Assembly (NCBI RefSeq): GCF_008831285.2
Contig: NC_045145.1
Span: forward strand, 2,106,001-2,170,000
Length of the DNA: 64,000 bases
DNA from: Nymphaea colorata
Taxonomy: Eukaryota; Streptophyta; Magnoliopsida; Nymphaeales; Nymphaeaceae
Direction: 5' to 3'
Shown here: one piece after another, positions 58,951 to 64,000 of the stretch
How positions within the stretch are numbered: the first letter of the stretch is position 1
Layout: each line of letters opens with the position of its first letter
Made by a program: the position numbers and the translations under genes
The notes under the pieces: generated by a model
The model's database searches: none
Told to the model about the DNA's origin: nothing
The model's input: only the letters and a program-made list of their open reading frames with translations

Positions 58951-59096
58951 TGCCCTGCATGTCAGTATCACCCTACTTTTGTTGACGTGTTATGTTCGGA
59001 CGTCGTTAATGGCTGTTTCATAGACATGCTCTGGACATCGGCAAAATTGCCACACCAATTTTGTTGATGTCTTTAAGTACAGCCTTTGTTGGCGTT

Positions 59097-59666
59097 CTCC
59101 CGCGATTCACACTCAATCCCTCTCTTTTGGTAATGACAAAATGAAGAGAGGGGACCGTAGGCTGCAACACACCAACGAGGGAAAGGGCAAGAGAGGGAGC
59201 AGCTGTACACGGGCAGAGAGAGAAGCAAGCTGCGTCTAGGGCAGCGTGAGAGAGAGAAGAAGCTGCGTCTAGGGCAGCGTGAGAGAGAGAGTCAAGGACG
59301 GCAGGAGAGAGAGAGTAAAGAGCGAGAGAGGGAGGGAGAGAAAGATGGAAACTTTCTTCTCCTCTTTTGGCATTAACTTCTCAACTTCTCATTTTAGTAA
59401 AAAAAGCTAACATTTATAGACGATAAAAAAAAACTGAAAAACTTAACGAGTAAGTTTAGCAACTCGTAGATCGTGCTTTCTCACGATCCCTCCGCTTCAA
59501 CTTTTTCAGCTTCCACCATTTTCTCCACTCCTTATTTAACTGCCCACGATTTGAAACCGCACACACTTTCTCTTGTTTCCACTTTTCACTCCTTCACGCA
59601 CTCATGCTTTTCCCACGAGCTCCACACGTTCTCACGAGCTCCTCCACTTCAGGAGTTAGAGCAACA
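59097..59666 (-). repeat. 3' LTR of the fourth copia element
   Basis: Begins TGTTG and ends CAACA on the plus strand, perfect 5-bp terminal inverted repeats. It carries a GA-rich tract and a 36-bp direct duplication around AAGCTGCGTCTAGGGCAGCG (59227-59290). Confidence 0.9.
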
Positions 59667-59677
59667 ATCTCCCCCCT
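59667..59677 (-). other. Polypurine tract overlapping the gag-pol stop codon
   Basis: On the minus strand AGGGGGGAGAT leads into the LTR. The TAG stop of gag-pol (59676-59678) shares its last two bases with the tract. Confidence 0.85.
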
Positions 59678-62600
59678 AATCCTGATGTGGCCCGAGCTCT
59701 CGAACACCAAGTACGTGTCGCATTGTTGCCAACTTTGCCGCTGATAATGCCTTTGTCATAAGATCCGCTCGTTGTTCATCTGTGCGTACAAAATCCACAA
59801 TAATATGTCCTCTTTCGACACATTCTCGAATGAAATGGAACTTTGTATCAATGTGTTTACTACGTCCATGAAAAACTGTGTTTTTCATCAGTGCGATTGC
59901 GGACTTGTTGTCCACATACAACTTCACCACTTGCGGCTCTCTCCCAATTAGTTCGGCCAAGAGTCCTCTAAGCCAAAGTGCTTGACATGCCGCCGCAGTT
60001 GCTGCCATGAACTCAGCCTCGCATGAAGACAGAGCAACGGTCTTCTGCTTTTGCGAGTTCCATGAGACTAGGCTTTCATTTACATAGAACGCCATGCCTC
60101 CGGTGCTTTTCCGATCATCGACGTCGCCCGCCAGGTCACTATCCGTGAACCCGACAATCACTTCTTCTCCTTTTCCTCTGGTGTATACAAGACCGAAGTT
60201 GATTGTGCCTTTCAAATAACGTAAAATCTGCTTCACTGCTTTGTGGTGCATCACTGTCGGTCTCTCCATGAATCTACTAGCTACACCGACAGCATACGAA
60301 AGATCTGGTCTTGTGTGGAGAAGATACCTTAGACATCCGATGACTCGTCGGTACTCAGTTGCATCCACCGGTTGTCCTTCGGGATCCTTGTTCAACTGTG
60401 ACCTTGGTTCCATAGGGATTTTAGTAGGATTGCAATCAAACATGCCAAATTGAATTAGTACCTTTTTGGCATAGGCTGCTTGTTTGATCGAGATACCGTC
60501 TTCACCTTGTTCCACCTCAATCCCAAGGTAATAGGTGAGCAGGCCGAGGTCGCTCATCTCGAACTCAGCCATCATCTGCTGCTTGAATGATGCGATTGCC
60601 TCCGAATCCTCCCCTGTTACAATTAGATCATCAACATAAACTCCGACGATGATACCGGTACGGTCTTTTCCCCTGGTATACATGGCTTGTTCAAGCGCGC
60701 ACTTTGAGAACCCAAGGTGCTTCAGGCTTCGATCCAGCCGCGTGTTCCAAGCTCGAGGTGCTTGTCGGAGGCCATACAATGCCTTGCTTAGTTTGAGCAC
60801 CATATGCTCCTTGTTCTTCACCGTGAAACCTTCTGGCTGAGTTACATAAACCTCCTCCTCAAGTTCGCCATTGAGGAATGCTGATTTGACGTCGAGGTGA
60901 TGGACTTGCCACCCACGGTTGGCTGCGACGGCAAGGATGACTCGCACGGTGTCGAGCCTGGCGACTGGTGCAAACACCTCATCGAAGTCGATCCCTTGCC
61001 GTTGAACATAGCCTTTTGCGACTAGTCTGGCCTTGTGCTTGATCACCTCTCCGTCTAAGTTTTTCTTTAATTTGAACACCCATTTGAGTCCAATTGCTTT
61101 GGTTCCAACTGGTAGGGTTGTCAGCGTCCAGGTCGAATTTTTTTCAATGGACTCAATTTCCTTGGCCATCGCATCCACCCATGCCGGTTGGCCCATTGCC
61201 TCTTGATAACACGATGGCTCCTCTATTGCCGCAAGCATGGCCTCTTCTTCGACATCTTCATCATCGAGCTCGACATGCCGAGCGTCTCGCATGATATCAT
61301 CGATATGTCTATACCGAACGGGTCCGTCATTACTGTCCTCCATCTCCGAGGTTGCGGCAGTTTCATCCGCCAGCAATCTCCGAGCCGGCGTCACCACCGG
61401 CGTTGCTTCGCCACCCATCGATGTCGATGAAGAAGTAGGGTAGCCTAGATCCATGGATAGCGACCTTCCTGCTTGTCCGCTTGCAACTGAGTTGTCCACT
61501 GTTGATTCATCCTCAACAGTGAAATTCGACGAATCACTGCCTCCTGCATCCATGTTCCAATTCCACTTTATTTTTTCTTCAAATTTAACATCACGACTTA
61601 CATGGATTCTCCCGTGCCGCGGATCAAATAATCGGTGTGCCTTGCAGCCATCCTCGACGCCGAGATACACCATTGGCAGGCTGCGATCATCAAGCTTCTT
61701 GAGGTGTGGTGTTGTCACCATGGCATGCGCCGTGCAGCCGAACAATCGAAGATGTGCAAGATCCGGCTTCCTATGACTCCAAGCTTCATACGGGGTGCGC
61801 TCGCCCATGGTCTTCGTAGGCAAGCGGTTCAACAGGTAGACTGCGTGTCGTACCGCCTCTCCCCAAAATCTTCCCGGCATGCTCATGCTCTTGAGAAGAG
61901 ATCTTGCCATCGCCATCACCGTCCTGTTCCTCCTCTCCACCACACCGTTTTGTTGTGGTGAGTATGGCGCAGTGAGGTGTCGCGCAATGCCCGCCTGTTC
62001 ACACACATTGGCGAACTCAAGAGAGAGGAACTCGCCTCCACGATTGGTCCGGAGCGTCTTGACGTGATGCCCGCACGCGTTCTCGGCCAACGCCTTGACC
62101 TTCATAAACGCTGAGCATGCCTGGTCTTTTGTTCTGATCACGCACAACCACATCCAACGAGTGAAGTCATCAATTATTAGTAAGAAATAGCTATTACCGG
62201 CAGGGGTGGGTGGCGTGATCGGGCCGCAAAGATCAGCGTGCAAGAGTTCGAGTGGCTCCTTCGCTCGATAGATGGCTGCCGACGGGAACGACTGTCTCGT
62301 CTGCTTCGCCACCAAACACTCCCGGCATAACTGAGCGGGATGAGAGATAGGCGGTACCCCGGTTGCCATCTTCTTGTTTACAAGCATCTTCAATGCTTGA
62401 AAGTTGACGTGGCCGAGACGAGCATGCCACAACCATGCCGGATCTTCGAGGTTTGCCAAGAGACACACTGGCCTTGCAATCTGCAGCTCGATGCGATAGA
62501 GACGATTTGGCGTGCGTCTCACCTTCATGATCAACTGCCCTGGATTTTTGACAAATACCTCTAGTTTGTCTTCATCCATAACCACCTTGTGGCCCACCTC

Positions 62601-63935
62601 AGTGAGTTGCCCGAGACTCACGATGTTGCTGCGAAGCCTTGGAATATAGTATACTTCCTGGAGCAGCCATTGATCATCATTTTTGCATTTAAAAAGAATT
62701 GAACCCTTACCCATGATCTGCACCGATGAGCCGTCGCCGAACTTCACCTTGCCGGTGATTGCCTCGTTCAACTCCCGAAACTTGACCTTGTCTCCGGTCA
62801 TGTGGTTGCTGGCACCGTTATCCAGGTACCAGGTGTCGGTAGTTTCCTTACCGTGCTCGGTCCCGTGCAGTTCGGGCCATACTTGCTCTTCATTCAGCAG
62901 GACGACTTCTTGTCTCTCAGGTGCAGCGGGCACTGCTTCTTCCAACTCTGCAAGCAACAGAGTTGGTTCGGTGTCGTCAGTTTGTGTGAGATGCGCCTCT
63001 TCCTTCTTTTTGGGAGCCTTGCACCGGTTCGCATAATGCCCCAATTCGTTGCAATTGAAGCAACGGATGTGACTCTTGTCACGACCATCGCCTCCAGAGC
63101 CACCTGCTCTGTCTTTCAGTGGGAAGTCGCCTCGTCCGCCTCTCCCGCGCCCTCTACCGCGCCCGCGACCACCCCGGTTGCGAGCACCTCCTTCCCTGTG
63201 ACCCGTCTCCCTTCGGGTCGACGACGGGTCACTGCCGCTTCTCTTCTGCCGTGCCTCCCACTCAGCCTGAGTGAGAAGCAGTTGCGCATCGCCATTGCCG
63301 CCGGTACCGAATGCTCGGGGACGAGAGCGTTCTTCGTACGTCTTGAGTCGTCCCACAGCCTCTTCAAACAACATTGTGTCGAGGTCGCAAAATTGCTCTA
63401 TGCCCGCGATTACGCTATGAAACCTATTTGGAACGGTGTCAAATAGCTTCTTGACTAAGGCGGCATCGCTAAGGGTGCCCCCTAAGTTGGCATACCTGAC
63501 GGACATTCCGGTGAGCCTACCCGCATATTGATCCAACGACTCTCCTTCTTGCATCCTCATGGCGTCAAAGTCACTCTTCAACGTCTGCAGACGTGCATTC
63601 CTCACGCGATCTGCCCCGACAAATCTCGTCTTGAGGCAATCCCAGACCTCCTTCGCCGTCGCCTTCTTCGCCACTTGCATTAGGAGATCCTCTGGGAGGG
63701 CTTGGAGAAGATGCGACCTCGCCTTCTTGTCCTTCCTCGTGTCGACAGCCACACCTGCCGTCGGCTCGACTGCCTCCCAAACGCCTTGATCTTCCATCAT
63801 GGCCTGGACCCTAATCACCCAACTGGTGTAGTTGGTTGCCGTGAGCAGCGGATATTGGAAAGTACCGCTGGCAATCTCCCGCGCTGCCTCGTTTGTGATG
63901 ATCGACATCGGCTTGAATCGAGGGAGCTTTGGCAT
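59676..63935 (-). CDS. Copia gag-pol polyprotein, uninterrupted, with altered integrase site (1419 aa)
   Basis: One frame carries the copia proteins in order: UBN2-type gag; an Arg/Gly-rich basic stretch; a CCHC knuckle CFNCNELGHYANRC from residue 292; protease WYLDNGASNHMTGD with Asp372; the GAG-pre-integrase WHARLGHVN; integrase; reverse transcriptase with YVDD at 1100-1103; and RNase H with TDSD and VDNKSA. Integrase Asp568 (HADLCG) and Glu667 (VVERRN) are present. The second catalytic Asp is Asn631 (LRTNRGGEF), and the 35-residue spacing to Glu667 confirms that this is the D,D35E position. I use the ATG at 63935 (MPKLPRF); the longer frame begins with TTG inside the primer binding site. 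Otherwise no lesion is seen. Confidence 0.95.
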   Translation of the reverse strand: MPKLPRFKPMSIITNEAAREIASGTFQYPLLTATNYTSWVIRVQAMMEDQGVWEAVEPTAGVAVDTRKDKKARSHLLQALPEDLLMQVAKKATAKEVWDCLKTRFVGADRVRNARLQTLKSDFDAMRMQEGESLDQYAGRLTGMSVRYANLGGTLSDAALVKKLFDTVPNRFHSVIAGIEQFCDLDTMLFEEAVGRLKTYEERSRPRAFGTGGNGDAQLLLTQAEWEARQKRSGSDPSSTRRETGHREGGARNRGGRGRGRGRGRGGRGDFPLKDRAGGSGGDGRDKSHIRCFNCNELGHYANRCKAPKKKEEAHLTQTDDTEPTLLLAELEEAVPAAPERQEVVLLNEEQVWPELHGTEHGKETTDTWYLDNGASNHMTGDKVKFRELNEAITGKVKFGDGSSVQIMGKGSILFKCKNDDQWLLQEVYYIPRLRSNIVSLGQLTEVGHKVVMDEDKLEVFVKNPGQLIMKVRRTPNRLYRIELQIARPVCLLANLEDPAWLWHARLGHVNFQALKMLVNKKMATGVPPISHPAQLCRECLVAKQTRQSFPSAAIYRAKEPLELLHADLCGPITPPTPAGNSYFLLIIDDFTRWMWLCVIRTKDQACSAFMKVKALAENACGHHVKTLRTNRGGEFLSLEFANVCEQAGIARHLTAPYSPQQNGVVERRNRTVMAMARSLLKSMSMPGRFWGEAVRHAVYLLNRLPTKTMGERTPYEAWSHRKPDLAHLRLFGCTAHAMVTTPHLKKLDDRSLPMVYLGVEDGCKAHRLFDPRHGRIHVSRDVKFEEKIKWNWNMDAGGSDSSNFTVEDESTVDNSVASGQAGRSLSMDLGYPTSSSTSMGGEATPVVTPARRLLADETAATSEMEDSNDGPVRYRHIDDIMRDARHVELDDEDVEEEAMLAAIEEPSCYQEAMGQPAWVDAMAKEIESIEKNSTWTLTTLPVGTKAIGLKWVFKLKKNLDGEVIKHKARLVAKGYVQRQGIDFDEVFAPVARLDTVRVILAVAANRGWQVHHLDVKSAFLNGELEEEVYVTQPEGFTVKNKEHMVLKLSKALYGLRQAPRAWNTRLDRSLKHLGFSKCALEQAMYTRGKDRTGIIVGVYVDDLIVTGEDSEAIASFKQQMMAEFEMSDLGLLTYYLGIEVEQGEDGISIKQAAYAKKVLIQFGMFDCNPTKIPMEPRSQLNKDPEGQPVDATEYRRVIGCLRYLLHTRPDLSYAVGVASRFMERPTVMHHKAVKQILRYLKGTINFGLVYTRGKGEEVIVGFTDSDLAGDVDDRKSTGGMAFYVNESLVSWNSQKQKTVALSSCEAEFMAATAAACQALWLRGLLAELIGREPQVVKLYVDNKSAIALMKNTVFHGRSKHIDTKFHFIRECVERGHIIVDFVRTDEQRADLMTKALSAAKLATMRHVLGVRELGPHQD

Positions 63936-63943
63936 ACAACCTG

Positions 63944-63955
63944 GCTCTGATACCA
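63944..63955 (-). other. Primer binding site of the fourth copia element
   Basis: TGGTATCAGAGC on the minus strand, two bases from the 5' LTR, initiator tRNA-Met type. Confidence 0.93.
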
Positions 63956-63957
63956 AA

Positions 63958-64000
63958 TGTTGGCGTTCTCCCGCGATTCACACTCAATCCCTCTCTTTTG
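63958..64000 (-). repeat. 5' LTR of the fourth copia element (first 43 bp only)
   Basis: TGTTGGCGTTCTCCCGCG and the following bases match 59097-59139 exactly; the rest lies beyond the window. Confidence 0.93.

Larger units (their letters stand above)
59097..64000 (-). mobile_element. Fourth Ty1/copia element, minus strand, running off the window
   Basis: The 3' LTR (59097-59666, 570 bp), polypurine tract, full gag-pol, primer binding site and the first 43 bp of the 5' LTR are present. The 43 bp are identical to the corresponding part of the 3' LTR. The left flank is GCCTT; the matching target duplication lies outside the window. It is much more GC-rich in its coding region than the other copia families here. 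Confidence 0.93.

Noticed and set aside
1-64000. tRNA, rRNA or CRISPR arrays
   Set aside because: I saw no tRNA cloverleaf boxes, rRNA segments or regularly spaced repeats; the tandem repeats present are microsatellites or minisatellites.

Overview
The window looks like repeat-rich nuclear DNA of a flowering plant. It holds introns with GT/AG borders, plant-type genes (phytocystatin, spinster-like transporter, VPS50/syndetin, IQM calmodulin-binding protein), many AT microsatellites and at least four Ty1/copia elements. The species cannot be told from the sequence. A run of 100 N at 49342-49441 marks an assembly gap.

Layout, left to right. 0-5 kb: AT-rich DNA with a decayed L1-type LINE (about 2.9-4.6 kb). 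5.3-12.1 kb: separated exons of a spinster-like MFS transporter, with the exons for the first transmembrane segments and for everything after 'HVLG' not found; a hAT-like MITE lies in one intron. 13.2-20.0 kb: an old dispersed repeat split by a complete copia element (14323-19718) with LTRs identical by eye, a 5-bp target duplication and an uninterrupted 1377-aa gag-pol. 21.1-23.0 kb: the last exons of a VPS50/syndetin-like gene, with a reading-frame problem in one exon. 24.7-25.1 kb, minus strand: the tail of an IQM-family protein. 25-30 kb: mostly unrecognised DNA with short tandem duplications and a second copy of the dispersed repeat. 30119-33110: a probable solo LTR of Ty3/gypsy type with a TTAAA target duplication. 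34184-39411: a second, broken copy of the same copia family, inserted in a TA microsatellite. 40.1-41.0 kb, minus: gypsy gag debris, followed by a minisatellite. 43.8-45.7 kb: a third copy of the dispersed repeat. 47329-49341: a third copia family (5' LTR, gag, protease) cut by the assembly gap. 49.7-58.4 kb: a duplicated block carrying two phytocystatin genes, the first frameshifted and the second intact, separated by a tandem array with CACTA-like subterminal repeats. 59097-64000, minus: a fourth copia element with an uninterrupted 1419-aa gag-pol and only the first 43 bp of its 5' LTR inside the window.

Functionally this is a retrotransposon-dominated interval. The only host gene that looks intact is the cystatin at 56418-56747. 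The spinster, VPS50 and IQM pieces are partial; they may be relics or ends of genes broken by transposition. Two copia ORFs are full length, but only the one at 15096-19229 keeps every catalytic residue I checked; the other has Asn in place of the second integrase Asp. I saw no clearly unprecedented system. The best leads are the very young copia element with a large U3 hairpin and visible 'empty-site' relatives, the dead-looking integrase in an otherwise intact ORF, and the cluster of unrelated host-gene fragments.
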